Source of the DNA: Raskinella chloraquaticus (SeqCode) | GTDB taxonomy: Bacteria; Pseudomonadota; Alphaproteobacteria; Rhizobiales; UBA4765 | Direction of reading: 5' to 3' | Assembly (NCBI GenBank): GCA_002365175.1 | Contig: DEZK01000012.1 | Span: forward strand, 133,126 to 197,125 | Length of the DNA stretch: 64,000 nucleotides | Shown: positions 16,451 to 27,532 of the stretch, one piece after another | Layout: the number at the start of each line of letters is the position of its first letter | Numbering within the stretch: the first letter of the stretch is position 1 | Made by a program: the position numbers and the translations under genes | Notes under the pieces: generated by a model | What the model was told of the DNA's origin: nothing | Databases searched by the model: none | What the model saw: only the letters and a program-made list of their open reading frames with translations

Positions 16451-16933
16451 TCAGGCGGACTTCTTGAACTGGCTGATGGCCTTCTCGGCAGCAGCCTTCA
16501 CGGGAGCCTGGATGTCGTTGGCCAGCGACTGCGTCAGACCCTGGAGTTCCTTGGTCTGGGCGGTCATGACTTCGAACTGCGAACGGGCGAACGCGGTCTG
16601 CTTCTCGACGAGTTCAGCGACCGAGCGAACGGCCAGCAGGTCCTTGGCGAAATCAAACACGGTCGTCGTGTTGAGCTTGGTGAAATCCAGAACCTTGCCC
16701 GAGAGATCGGCAGCGCCCTTGGTATAGGTGGCGTAGGTGTCTTCGACGAGCTCGGTGGTCTCTTCGGCAGCGACCTTCAGCTTCTCATAAGCTTCCTTCG
16801 CTTGGGCTACGCCCTTTTCGGCGGCCTCGCGCACGGCTTCGGGAACTTCCATCTTCGGCATCTGGAAGACCTCGGCATCGAACTTCGGCATCTCGAAGGC
16901 GGCGGCAGTCTTGGTCTCTTTCTTGGCAGCCAT
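16451..16933 (-). CDS. Phasin family protein (first copy)
   Basis: Coats polyhydroxyalkanoate granules. A 160-residue alanine, lysine and glutamate-rich, almost wholly helical protein with the phasin core VREAAEKGVAQAKEAYEKLK to SQFEVMTAQTKELQGL and no cysteine. AGGAGAG lies 7 bases before the ATG. It follows the second phasin gene on the same strand and ends in a strong terminator. The gap to the second phasin (16934-17080) carries a 30-base palindrome shared with that gene's promoter. Presence of two phasins implies PHA storage, although no phaC, phaA or phaB is in the window. Confidence 0.92.
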   Translation of the reverse strand: MAAKKETKTAAAFEMPKFDAEVFQMPKMEVPEAVREAAEKGVAQAKEAYEKLKVAAEETTELVEDTYATYTKGAADLSGKVLDFTKLNTTTVFDFAKDLLAVRSVAELVEKQTAFARSQFEVMTAQTKELQGLTQSLANDIQAPVKAAAEKAISQFKKSA

Positions 16934-17044
16934 GATTCTCTCCTGAGGACTGATTTTGCAGGTGGTGATGACAGGGCCAGATCAGAGGGGCACTGCCGGG
17001 ATCGGGGGGTAACGACAACAATAAGGTCGTGTAGCAAGGATTAT

Positions 17045-17074
17045 GGTGCAGTGCAATATATTTTGCACTGCACC
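17045..17074. promoter_or_regulatory. Palindrome A in the phasin promoter region (candidate PhaR operator)
   Basis: GGTGCAGTGCAA pairs perfectly over 12 bases with TTGCACTGCACC around a 6-base TA-rich centre, 112-141 bases upstream of the first phasin start and 6 bases past the stop of the second. Not followed by a T-run. The same arms recur at 17531-17560, so I favour a protein-binding site. PhaR repressors are reported to bind TGC-rich palindromes near phasin genes. Confidence 0.55.
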
Positions 17075-17080
17075 TCGATA

Positions 17081-17461
17081 TCAAACGCGCGGCTTCGAAG
17101 CTTCGGTGACGATTTTCGACGTCACGGTGCCAATTTCCTTGGCCTGCGTGGTCAGTGTCTTCATCTGGCTCTGCAGGAATTCCTGCTGGAGCGAGGCGAT
17201 TTCGGTCAGATCCTTGGCGCGCAGCAGCTTCTGCGCGAAAGTGAAGCCGGCAGCGATATTGGCTTCGGCAAACGACATGGCCTTGGCGTTCAGATCCTTG
17301 GCGCCCGACTGCATCTGCGTTGCCTGGGATTCCATGGTGGACACGGCCTTGTGGGCCTGCTGAACGAAGGTGTCGAAGGCTTTCTTCGCCTGGTCTACAC
17401 TCTTTTCCGCCATTTCGCGGACCTGAGGGGGGATTTCCATCTGCGGCATCTGAGCGGCCAT
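17081..17461 (-). CDS. Phasin family protein (second copy)
   Basis: A 126-residue helical phasin with the family pattern VREMAEKSVDQAKKAFDTFV and FAEANIAAGFTFAQKLLRAKDL. It is shorter than the first copy and clearly divergent in sequence, so the pair is an old duplication. AAGGAA lies about 9 bases before the ATG. Its promoter region carries palindrome B. Divergent from the large histidine kinase. Confidence 0.9.
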   Translation of the reverse strand: MAAQMPQMEIPPQVREMAEKSVDQAKKAFDTFVQQAHKAVSTMESQATQMQSGAKDLNAKAMSFAEANIAAGFTFAQKLLRAKDLTEIASLQQEFLQSQMKTLTTQAKEIGTVTSKIVTEASKPRV

Positions 17462-17530
17462 GTCTATGTTCCTTGAGCGTGTGGGGCGGGCGACAGCCGC
17501 CCGGTACCGCTTCTGATATCAATGTTTATT

Positions 17531-17560
17531 GTGCAGTGCAACATATTTTTTGCATTGCAC
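17531..17560. promoter_or_regulatory. Palindrome B upstream of the second phasin (candidate PhaR operator)
   Basis: GTGCAGTGCAA (17531-17541) and TTGCATTGCAC (17550-17560) form an 11-base dyad with one G-T position around CATATTTT, 70-99 bases upstream of the phasin start. The left arm is identical to that of palindrome A. The rest of 17561-17713 shows nothing I can call apart from the histidine kinase start region. Confidence 0.55.
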
Positions 17561-17713
17561 GATACTTTATGCAAAACGCTAGCAAGATGCGTAGGTTAAC
17601 ACTAACTTAACGAGGCGATGGACCGCGCGTGCCGGGCGCGCTATCTACATTGAACGGGATGGAGAGGCGCTGGCAGGTCGAGATTGCCGGTGGCCACAGG
17701 ACGGTTGGTGAGC

Positions 17714-20470
17714 ATGAGCCCGACTGACGGCATGGAGGAGCAAGACCTGCCGCGGGAGCTTGAAGGCTTCGCGCGCGGCCCTCATCCGTGCTTTGCCTTC
17801 GATCATGACGGCCGGCTGATTTATGCCAATGATGCCGCAGCCCTTTACTGGGGCATTGCCGATCGCGCCGCGCTTCGTGCCATCGACTGGCCAAAACACG
17901 TCGTCGCGCCGGCGCTGCGTCGCCTGTTTCGCAGTCTGGCGAGCGACGCATCGCGGCTTGAGCGTCTTCCCCTGCAGCCCTTCGGGCAATTGCGCCCGTT
18001 CATCGCCAGGGTGACGCGGCTGACCTTGGCCGGCGGAACGCGGGTGCTTGTGGTGAGGGGCAGCGAGCCTATGACCACCAGGCGGCCGGTCGGGCGCGCG
18101 AAAGCCCTCGGCCCGGTGGCAGGCGGGGTCAGTGCCGATACGAAACCGCCCGCTCCTGGCGCTGAGCGTGTGCCGGCGACCGCTGAGGCTGGTGTCGATA
18201 TGGCGCCGATAGCCGCAGATGCGCTGCCAGAACCGGTTACTGTTTGCGAACGGCAGGATGTCATCACCACCACGGCGCAAGACAACAGTGCCGCCGGGCT
18301 GCCAACGCCAGATGAGATCGCGACTGTTGCGGCAGGCGAGGACATGGCCGAGCCAGCAGCGTTGATCGCCGCGCGCGCCGACACCATGGGCGCGCCGGAC
18401 ATTGTGGCGCCATCGTCCCTTCTGTCACCGCGGGCACAGCGTATCGTTGACCGTCATGAGACGGCGTTACGATTCGTGTGGGAGACTGACGGCGATGGCG
18501 TTCTCACCTATGTCTCCCGCGATTTCGTAAGCGCGGTTGGCGCCGGCGCCATGCCGATCGACGATGAGACGTTTGCCGCTTTTGCCCGGCGCATCAACAT
18601 GACCGGCCACGAGGAGCTGGCGCAAGCCCTGTCGCGGCGTCACGCCTGGTCCGACCTGCACCTCGGCTGGCCGCTTGATGACGGTCCGCAGCGCCTTGAT
18701 GTCGACTTGTCGGCAGCACCGGCCGAGAATGGCGGCTTTCGCGGGTTTGGTACGGGTCGCGGCCTGAGTGAAGTCGTGCTGGATGATCAGCAAACGGACG
18801 ATCCGCCGGCAAGCGACATAGTGGCGGCTGACAGCACCATTGAGGCGCGCGATATCGAGCCGGCCGGATCGCCGGGGGTGGGCGAAGCACCAATGCCTGA
18901 TGCCGCAGCAGGAGGCGAGCAGGCGCCTGGCACGCAGAACGCTGCGATTGCACCCGCGCGCGAGGATAATCGCCCTGACGAGCAGCTGCCGAGCAATGTC
19001 GTCAGCTTCCCCGTGACCCCGACGCCGCACGCGCCTGATCGTCGCCTCGAACCATCCGAATCGGCGGCTCTGCGGACCATTGCGCGCGTTCTTGGCGGCC
19101 CGATCGGTCTGCCGCGCGCATCCGCCAACGACCTCAAGGCCTTTCTTCCGACGCCACCCCCGGTTCCAACGAGCGAGATGGAGATTGGCGACGTTACGAA
19201 AGCCGACGATCGGGGCGCGGAGGCGATGTCAACCGCCGAAGCACCAGCCCACGCCCCGGCGCTGCCCGTCGCCGCTGAACCACCAGCAGCCTCGGCACGG
19301 GAGCAGGCCGTCGACAGCGACGACACGGCACGGCTTCTGCGGGAGGCGCGGCTGCGCGAAGCCGAGCTGCGCGCCATCCTCGATACCGCGACAGACGGGA
19401 TCATCATCCTGTCCGGCCAGGGTCGCATCCTGTCGCTCAATCGCGCCGCCGAGGCGCTTTTCGGTTTTGACAGCGCCGATGTCGCCGATCATCCGTTCAT
19501 GCGCCTGCTGGCGCCGGCGAGCCACCGCATCGCCAGCGATTATCTCGACGGTCTGGCGCGCAACGGCGTGGCAAGCGTGCTCAATGACGGCCGCGAGGTG
19601 ATGGGCATCGAGCGCAAAGGCGGGCTCATTCCGCTCTTCATGACGATTGGCCGCGTATCGCTCACCGGCGATGATGACAAGTTCTGCGCTGTCCTGCGCG
19701 ATATCACACCGTGGAAAACAGCAGAGGAAGGTCTCGTTGCCGCCAGGCGCCAGGCAGAGGCGGCCTCGCTGCAGAAATCAGATTTTCTTGCCAAGATCAG
19801 CCATGAAATCCGCACGCCCCTCAACGCCATCATCGGCTTTTCCGAGGTCATGCGGGAAGAGCGCTATGGCGCCATCGGCAATGAACGCTACCGCGAATAT
19901 GTCAGCGATGTGCATGCCGCCGGCCAGCATATTCTCGGCCTCGTCAATGATCTGCTTGATCTGGCAAAGATCGAGGCGGGCAAGATCGACCTCAGCTTCG
20001 CCTCAGTGAAGCTTGCCGATGTGGTCCAGCAGGCCGTGTCGACGATGCAGGCGCAGGCCAATCGCCAGAGCGTGATCCTGCGCAGCGCCCTGCCCAAGGT
20101 GCCTCCGATCGTTGCTGACCAGCGCTCGCTGCGCCAGATTCTGTTCAACCTGCTGTCGAACGCCATCAAATTCTCGCGGGCCGGCAGCCAGGTGATCGTC
20201 TCCATCGGCTTGACGGATGAAGGCGAAGTCACCATCCGGGTGCGCGACAGCGGGCGGGGAATGTCGACAAGCGACATCGAAACCGCGCTGCAGCCTTTTG
20301 GACGGATTACGGCTGGCGAGGGCCGGCAGAGCGAGGGAACAGGTCTCGGCCTGCCGCTCACCAAGGCGCTGGCGGAAGCCAACCGCGCCAGCTTCCATAT
20401 CGACAGCACGCCGGGCGTTGGCACCATGGTGCAGATCACATTCCCCTCGACGCGGGTATTGGCGGAATAA
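17714..20470 (+). CDS. PAS sensor histidine kinase of the PdhS/DivJ/PleC type
   Basis: A 918-residue soluble sensor kinase. A PAS-like domain at the N-terminus (PHPCFAFDHDGRLIYANDAA) is followed by a long alanine, proline and glutamate-rich low-complexity region holding a second PAS-like block (FVWETDGDGVLTYVSRDFV), then a clear PAS domain (ILDTATDGIIILSGQGRILS), a HisKA domain with H697 in KISHEIRTPLNAIIGFSEVM, and an HATPase with NLLSNAIKFS and GTGLGLPLTKALAEAN. The HisKA-HATPase sequence matches the group that controls the DivK/CtrA cell-cycle pathway; this is inference. No transmembrane helix is visible. ATG 17714 follows GGTGAG; a TTG 10 codons upstream is possible. No cognate response regulator is adjacent. 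Confidence 0.85.
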   Translation: MSPTDGMEEQDLPRELEGFARGPHPCFAFDHDGRLIYANDAAALYWGIADRAALRAIDWPKHVVAPALRRLFRSLASDASRLERLPLQPFGQLRPFIARVTRLTLAGGTRVLVVRGSEPMTTRRPVGRAKALGPVAGGVSADTKPPAPGAERVPATAEAGVDMAPIAADALPEPVTVCERQDVITTTAQDNSAAGLPTPDEIATVAAGEDMAEPAALIAARADTMGAPDIVAPSSLLSPRAQRIVDRHETALRFVWETDGDGVLTYVSRDFVSAVGAGAMPIDDETFAAFARRINMTGHEELAQALSRRHAWSDLHLGWPLDDGPQRLDVDLSAAPAENGGFRGFGTGRGLSEVVLDDQQTDDPPASDIVAADSTIEARDIEPAGSPGVGEAPMPDAAAGGEQAPGTQNAAIAPAREDNRPDEQLPSNVVSFPVTPTPHAPDRRLEPSESAALRTIARVLGGPIGLPRASANDLKAFLPTPPPVPTSEMEIGDVTKADDRGAEAMSTAEAPAHAPALPVAAEPPAASAREQAVDSDDTARLLREARLREAELRAILDTATDGIIILSGQGRILSLNRAAEALFGFDSADVADHPFMRLLAPASHRIASDYLDGLARNGVASVLNDGREVMGIERKGGLIPLFMTIGRVSLTGDDDKFCAVLRDITPWKTAEEGLVAARRQAEAASLQKSDFLAKISHEIRTPLNAIIGFSEVMREERYGAIGNERYREYVSDVHAAGQHILGLVNDLLDLAKIEAGKIDLSFASVKLADVVQQAVSTMQAQANRQSVILRSALPKVPPIVADQRSLRQILFNLLSNAIKFSRAGSQVIVSIGLTDEGEVTIRVRDSGRGMSTSDIETALQPFGRITAGEGRQSEGTGLGLPLTKALAEANRASFHIDSTPGVGTMVQITFPSTRVLAE

Positions 20471-20521
20471 GCGCCCGTGCGGCGAGGCGACGCGGATATC
20501 CTCATTTCTGTCGGCAAAGAA

Positions 20522-20549
20522 AAACCCGCCGCGCGGACGCGGCGGGTTT
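20522..20549. terminator. Bidirectional terminator between the kinase and MFS genes
   Basis: AAACCCGCCGCG (20522-20533) pairs perfectly over 12 bases with CGCGGCGGGTTT (20538-20549) around a 4-base loop. A-rich on the left and T-rich on the right, it can serve both convergent genes ending at 20470 and 20579. Confidence 0.85.
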
Positions 20550-20578
20550 GATCATTGTCGCACCGGATGAGGCGGCGC

Positions 20579-22270
<1,692 letters not shown>

Positions 22271-22646
22271 GTCCTGTGTTTCCTTCCTGTTTGTCTTCTT
22301 GACTGTTTGCATTCTTGAGACGAAACCCCGTCCTGTGGAAAGCATGTCACATCTCGTCGCCGAGGATAGCCACACTCATTCCCACGGACAAAAGGCAGAG
22401 CCTTATCCGTCATTGCGTTGATACAGCTGTTGTCGAACTCGCCTCCCCCAACTTGCCCACCCGACCGGCCTTCTTGCGGGCCGGCTCGTAATGGCGCGCG
22501 GCGAATTCACCTGTTGCCCTGTCAGCCCTCGACGGAAGCATCCGGTTGCCCGCGCGCATCACTAGAATAGCATTGATGGCACGACAGTCGATGCCTGTCG
22601 TCTCGCACCTTCGCTTTAAGACTTCAGTCGAATATGAGGGCTTAAA
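22271..22646. other. 376-base intergenic stretch
   Basis: No gene is supported here. It should hold the MFS promoter (minus strand). A CCGGCC/GGCCGG stem at 22465-22484 is visible, but without a T-run it is not a convincing terminator for the gene ending at 22647 from the other side. Confidence 0.5.
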
Positions 22647-23366
22647 TCAGCTGGCTGGCATTCTTATCGTGCGGATAATCGCCTCGATGTCCGGGCGCAT
22701 GGTATCAAGATCATTCGTCAGGACATTGCAGTTGATCGAATAGCGCCGGCCGATGGCCTCAAAGAACGTCAGATAGGTTGTTGTGTCAGGCGAATAGGCA
22801 TTGCCGGGATTGATCACCTGCACGGAAATTCCGGAAAATCCGCTATTGGTGAGGCGTTTGAGGTCAACCAGTTTACGATTGCCCTGCGCCACGTTCTTGC
22901 GGATGTTGGCGACATTCTGCTCGTTATGAATGGCCTTGTTGAGTTGATCCTGGCTGATGTTGGGCGGCTGCCTGGCCTTGATGACGACAATACCGCAGGC
23001 CGGCGCCGGCTGGCCGGGTCCATCAAGGATCATGCGCGAAATTTCGCCGTCAGATGATTCGGGCGCTTCCAGCAGCAGCCAGCCTGCCGGCACGGTCAGC
23101 GCCACACCGGAGCGCTGATCGACAAAGTTGCGGGCCCCGAAGAGCGGCACCTCGGCCCCTCCCGGCGGAGGGATGCGGGTGGCAATGGTCGGCCCGACCG
23201 ATTTGGCGGCAGCGGCAGGTGCTTTCGGCTTTGCCGGCGCCTTGTTTGCCGGCGGCTTGGCTGGTGCTTCTGGCGGTGTCTGTGCGCCGGCCATGCCGCC
23301 AGCCATGAGAACAGCGGCGAGCGCCAGCGGCGCCAGTGCCAGACGAAAAGAGTGCAAGGTCATCAT
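22647..23366 (-). CDS. Secreted protein of unknown function with proline/alanine-rich linker
   Basis: A protein of about 240 residues. A signal peptide (LALAPLALAAVLMAGGMAGAQ) is followed by a linker of PAKPPANKAPAKPKAP type, then a globular domain of about 170 residues with a single cysteine pair (C in APACGIVV and in YSINCNVL). I do not recognise the family. A periplasmic or membrane-anchored location is likely. Starts at 23366 or 23363 are equally possible; longer alternatives lack a ribosome-binding site. Neighbours (MFS transporter, acetoacetyl-CoA synthetase) give no clue. The 184 bases between it and the synthetase gene hold nothing I can name. Confidence 0.65.
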   Translation of the reverse strand: MMTLHSFRLALAPLALAAVLMAGGMAGAQTPPEAPAKPPANKAPAKPKAPAAAAKSVGPTIATRIPPPGGAEVPLFGARNFVDQRSGVALTVPAGWLLLEAPESSDGEISRMILDGPGQPAPACGIVVIKARQPPNISQDQLNKAIHNEQNVANIRKNVAQGNRKLVDLKRLTNSGFSGISVQVINPGNAYSPDTTTYLTFFEAIGRRYSINCNVLTNDLDTMRPDIEAIIRTIRMPAS

Positions 23367-23550
23367 CAATCCCAATTTCATGCAGCAAGGCCGAACATTC
23401 ATCGTTTCAACGATGCCGGCATGCTTGTGACAGACTAAGGCGCCACTTTCAACCGAGGGGCCTGCCAGCGCGGAGCGGTCAGGCGTGCGGCATGTGGTTC
23501 AAACCGCGCTTCAACGGCAAAATTCAGGCATGGGCGCGTTGGAGAGCGCC

Positions 23551-25518
23551 TTATTTGCTGAGCTCAGGCAAATTGCTGTAGAGCGCCAGCGCTTCCGGAT
23601 TTGCCAGAGCTTCCTGATTTTTGACAGTGCGGCCATGGACGATGTCGCGAACCGCGAGCTCGGTGATCTTGCCCGATTTGGTGCGCGGAATGTCAGCAAC
23701 GGCGATGATCCGTGCTGGCACATGGCGGGGTGAGGCACCGACGCGGATCTGCTGCTTGATGGTTTTGACAAGGGCGTCGTCGAGCGCGGCCCCCTTGGCA
23801 AGACGTACGAAGAGCACGACGCGCACGTCATTATCCCAATCCTGGCCGATGGCCAGCGCTTCCACGACCTCGGGAATCCGTTCAACCTGCGCGTAGATTT
23901 CAGCCGTCCCGATACGCACGCCGCCGGGATTCAGAGTGGCGTCGGAGCGGCCGTGAATGATGATGCCGCCATGCTCGGTCCATTCAGCGAAATCGCCATG
24001 ACACCAGATGTTGTCGAAGCGCTCGAAATAGGCGCTGTGATATTTGGCGCCTCCGGGATCGTTCCAGAACATCACCGGCATGCTGGGAAACGGCTTGACG
24101 CAGACAAGCTCGCCCTTCTGCCCGGGGCCAGCCGGCTTGCCGTCATCATCCCATACCTCGACCGCCATACCGAGCGCTGGCGCCTGGATTTCACCTTTCC
24201 ATACCGCGCCGGTCGGGTCGCCGGCAACGAAGCAGGCACAAATATCCGTGCCGCCCGACATCGAGGCCAGATGCATATCCGGCTTGATCGACTGATAGAC
24301 AAAATCGAAGCTTTCGGGCGCAAGCGGCGAACCGGTCGACGTCATCAGCCGCACGCTTGACAGATCATGGGTTGATTTGGGCTCCCAGCCTGTCTTGCGG
24401 ATGCCGTCGATATATTTCGCGGACGTGCCGAACACGTTCATCTTTTCCGCAACCGCAAAATCAAACAATATCTCGTTGGTGTGGAAGGGGGAGCCATCGT
24501 AAAGCAGCAGAGTAGCGCTGGCGGCAAGGCCGCCAATCAGCCAGTTCCACATCATCCAGCCGCAGGTCGTGAAGTAAAAGACGCGCTCGCCCGGGCGCAC
24601 GTCACACAGCAGGCGATGTTCCTTGACGAGTTGCAGAAGGACACCGCCCGTGCCGTGGACAATGCATTTGGGGATGCCGGTGGTGCCGGACGAAAAGAGG
24701 ATAAAGGCCGGATGAGCGAACGGAACGGCGACGAATTCGAGTGGCTTTGGCGGAAAAGCTGTGATGACGTCCGACAAGGAAACGGCGCGCGGGAGAGCAG
24801 CGGCGAAGCCTGGATCATTGCCGGCATAGGGCACAACCACGACCGCCTTGAGGGTCGACAAACCGGCAATGATCGACGCCACCTTGTCAGCAATATCGAT
24901 GCGCTTGCCGCCATACCAGTAGCCATCGCAGACAAAGAGAACCTTGGGCTCGATCTGGCCGAAGCGGTCAAGAACGCCACGATCGCCGAAATCAGGCGAG
25001 CAGGAGGAAAACACTGCGCCAAGCGAGGTGGCGGCCAGCATGGCGGCAATGGTTTCGGGCATGTTGGGCATCATCGCCGCCACACGGTCTCCGAGGCCCA
25101 CACCGGAGGCCCGCAATTGCTGCTGGAGGCTTGACACCAGCGCCCGCAATTGCCGCCAGCTCAGCTTGCGCCGTTCCTTATCCTCTCCCCAGAAAACCAG
25201 CGCGTCGCTGTCATCATCAAGCGGCAGCAGGTTTTCAGCGAAGTTGAGGCGGCTTTCCGGAAAAAACTGCGCGCCGGGCATCTTATCGCCATCGCGCAGC
25301 ACCTCATTGGCGTGGCCAGTGCCCTTGATCCCCGCAAAGTCCCACAGGGCGGACCAGAAATATTCGGGCTGTTCCACCGAAAAACGATGAAGATCGCGAT
25401 AGGTGCGAAGGGTCTGTGCGTGTTTCGCGTTCAACTGGGCGCAGATTTCACTGATCTGCGACCGCGAAATCCGCTCTGCGGATGGTGTCCATAGAGGCTT
25501 GTCAGTTGCATGCGACAT
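23551..25518 (-). CDS. Acetoacetyl-CoA synthetase
   Basis: ATP-dependent activation of acetoacetate to acetoacetyl-CoA, used when PHB-derived ketone bodies are recycled. The 655-residue ANL-superfamily enzyme has the family length, the AMP-binding motif FILFSSGTTGIPKCIVHG, the SMSGGTDICACFVAGDP block characteristic of acetoacetate-CoA ligase, and the C-terminal catalytic lysine in RTKSGKITELAVRD. GGGGAGCG precedes the ATG. It fits with the two phasin genes 6 kb away as PHA-related metabolism. Acetyl-CoA synthetase is the closest alternative, but the specific blocks favour acetoacetate. Confidence 0.9.
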   Translation of the reverse strand: MSHATDKPLWTPSAERISRSQISEICAQLNAKHAQTLRTYRDLHRFSVEQPEYFWSALWDFAGIKGTGHANEVLRDGDKMPGAQFFPESRLNFAENLLPLDDDSDALVFWGEDKERRKLSWRQLRALVSSLQQQLRASGVGLGDRVAAMMPNMPETIAAMLAATSLGAVFSSCSPDFGDRGVLDRFGQIEPKVLFVCDGYWYGGKRIDIADKVASIIAGLSTLKAVVVVPYAGNDPGFAAALPRAVSLSDVITAFPPKPLEFVAVPFAHPAFILFSSGTTGIPKCIVHGTGGVLLQLVKEHRLLCDVRPGERVFYFTTCGWMMWNWLIGGLAASATLLLYDGSPFHTNEILFDFAVAEKMNVFGTSAKYIDGIRKTGWEPKSTHDLSSVRLMTSTGSPLAPESFDFVYQSIKPDMHLASMSGGTDICACFVAGDPTGAVWKGEIQAPALGMAVEVWDDDGKPAGPGQKGELVCVKPFPSMPVMFWNDPGGAKYHSAYFERFDNIWCHGDFAEWTEHGGIIIHGRSDATLNPGGVRIGTAEIYAQVERIPEVVEALAIGQDWDNDVRVVLFVRLAKGAALDDALVKTIKQQIRVGASPRHVPARIIAVADIPRTKSGKITELAVRDIVHGRTVKNQEALANPEALALYSNLPELSK

Positions 25519-25739
25519 GGTTGCGAACGCTCCCCGAACGACAGCTCATCACATAGGCTATACCATCAATGGCGTTCCACGCTGCGGCGAGGCGCTCTTG
25601 ACGGTTGCGACATTTCCGTTCTGATGCCACGAATTTCGCAGACCACCAACGACAGAACGCATCATCTTCACCAGGGGCAAAGGAGACTTTCCTGACAATA
25701 GAGGCAAACACAGGCCGGGCGACATCAGGAGTATTCCGC

Positions 25740-27524
25740 TTGGCAAAGTTTGCCGGCGTCGGGATAGCTGTTGTCGGCGGGCTGTTCATTGCCGGCATGT
25801 TTCTGCCAACCGACGCCGTGAGGCGGGCTGTGGCTGTGCATATCTCTGCCATTTCCGGCCAGACCGTCACCGTTAACGGTCCGGCGCGGCTCTCGCTTCT
25901 GCCTTCGCCTTCTGTCAGCGTCAGCAAAGTGGAGGTCGGCGGCGCCAATGGCGGCGCCAACGTCCTTGAAGCGGAACGGATCACCGCGCGGCTGTCGCTC
26001 ATCGGCCTGATGCTCGGGCGCATTGAAATCACCGGACTTAAATTCACCCAGCCACGGTTTGCCTTGCTGGTCGACGCCGATGGCCGGGCCAACTGGCGCA
26101 GCGGAGCCTCGCTTCTGTCGCTGTTCGTGCCGGGCGATGACGCCGAGACCAGCCCGCGCCTTGGTGATGTCGCCATCGATGGCGGCCAGTTGATCTACCG
26201 CGACGAGCGGGCAAGACGGCGCGGCGAGATCAATGATATCGACGTCGATGTCACATGGCCCCTCATCGGTTCGAGCCTGTCGGCAGGCGGCACATTCCGT
26301 TTGCGGGGCGAAACGATCAGCTTTGGTGGCAAGCTCGAGCGACCAGCCGCGCTGTTTCGAAAAGACATCAGCCCGTTCTCTCTGACGCTCGATACCAAGG
26401 CCATTCGTGCCAAGCTGACGGGCAATGCGCTGGCGGGACGAGACGTGCAGTTTGAAAGTCAGCTGACGTTCTCCTCGCCCTCGCTGAAGCTGCTGGCGGG
26501 CTGGCTTGCGCCTGAGGTGGAAAACGTCCCCGATTTTGGCCCGGTGGACGGCACGTCGCGGATCACTGTCGTTGACCGGCTGATGACGCTTGACAAGGCC
26601 AACATCAAAATTGCCGGTTCGCGCGGTGAAGGAACGGTGTCGTTTGGCTTTGGCGCCACCCGTACCAGCCTGCAGGGGACGATGGATTTCGACACAGTGG
26701 AAGCACAGCCTCTGCTGAATCTGCAGATTCCGACGGTGGAAACTGGCGCCGGCAGCCATTTCAACGGGGCGCGGCTGGGCCCGCTTGATGTCGATATGCG
26801 GCTGTCGGTTGCAAATCTCAAGGCGGGGGCGATCACCGTCCAGAAGGCGGCGCTGTCATTCTTTGCCCGTGAAGGCAGGGTCGAGGCCAGCATCGCCGAT
26901 GGCACGATTTTCGGGGGACGGATCAGCGGACGCCTCGCCATCACCGCTCTGGGCGACAAGCAGGCGCGCGCGCAGGCGATCATCGCACTTGCCAACATTC
27001 AGGTGGATGACGCGCAGCGGGCGATCCTTGGTACGGCCCGCCTGACGGGCGTTGGTTCGTTAAACCTCGATCTGACGGGCGAGGGTGGCGACAACGGCGA
27101 GATATTGCGATCTCTCAAGGGGGATGGAAAGCTGCGCCTGTTGTCCGGCGTCGTCCAGGGATTTGACCTGACATCGCTCGCCAGGCGACCTGATCGGAGC
27201 GCTGGGGAGGTTTTGGCGGATAGCCGCGGCGGGCGCACATCGATTGAAAGCGCAACCGCATCCTTCCGCATCGCCAACGGCGTGGCGGCAACCGACGATG
27301 CGCTGATCCGCGGGACGGGTTATCGGGTTGCCTTGCGCGGCGACGTTGATCCGGGCAAGCGGACAATAAATTTCGACGGCGCCATCAGCCCGCAGATCGG
27401 CAATGACCTTGTGCGTGCACTTGAATTGCCTTTTTCGGTTCGCGGTCCCTGGTTTGAACCGGCTTTTTCCTTTGGCAGCGAGGGTTTTGTGCGCCGGCCT
27501 GCCCCCCAGCCGCCCGCGCCATGA
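25740..27524 (+). CDS. AsmA-family protein
   Basis: Inner-membrane-anchored periplasmic protein of the AsmA/TamB-like (bridge-like lipid transport) group. One N-terminal membrane helix (VGIAVVGGLFIAGMFL) precedes long beta-rich repeats with the typical AsmA N-domain pattern NGPARLSLLPSPSVSVSKVEV and LIGLMLGRIEITGLKF. I favour the TTG at 25740, with AGGAG 8 bases upstream, giving 594 residues; a CTG at 25692 also has AGGAG 6 bases upstream and would add 16 residues. Role is probably outer-membrane lipid homeostasis, by family. It ends 8 bases from the convergent potC-like gene. Confidence 0.8.
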   Translation: MAKFAGVGIAVVGGLFIAGMFLPTDAVRRAVAVHISAISGQTVTVNGPARLSLLPSPSVSVSKVEVGGANGGANVLEAERITARLSLIGLMLGRIEITGLKFTQPRFALLVDADGRANWRSGASLLSLFVPGDDAETSPRLGDVAIDGGQLIYRDERARRRGEINDIDVDVTWPLIGSSLSAGGTFRLRGETISFGGKLERPAALFRKDISPFSLTLDTKAIRAKLTGNALAGRDVQFESQLTFSSPSLKLLAGWLAPEVENVPDFGPVDGTSRITVVDRLMTLDKANIKIAGSRGEGTVSFGFGATRTSLQGTMDFDTVEAQPLLNLQIPTVETGAGSHFNGARLGPLDVDMRLSVANLKAGAITVQKAALSFFAREGRVEASIADGTIFGGRISGRLAITALGDKQARAQAIIALANIQVDDAQRAILGTARLTGVGSLNLDLTGEGGDNGEILRSLKGDGKLRLLSGVVQGFDLTSLARRPDRSAGEVLADSRGGRTSIESATASFRIANGVAATDDALIRGTGYRVALRGDVDPGKRTINFDGAISPQIGNDLVRALELPFSVRGPWFEPAFSFGSEGFVRRPAPQPPAP

Positions 27525-27532
27525 TCACCGGA

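Noticed and set aside
17045..17074. Palindrome A as terminator of the second phasin
   Set aside because: No T-run follows on either strand, and the same arms recur in the other phasin promoter where no gene ends; operator preferred.
16361..17476. 371-codon plus-strand open frame across both phasins
   Set aside because: It runs through a terminator, two real genes and an operator palindrome, so it cannot be a protein gene.
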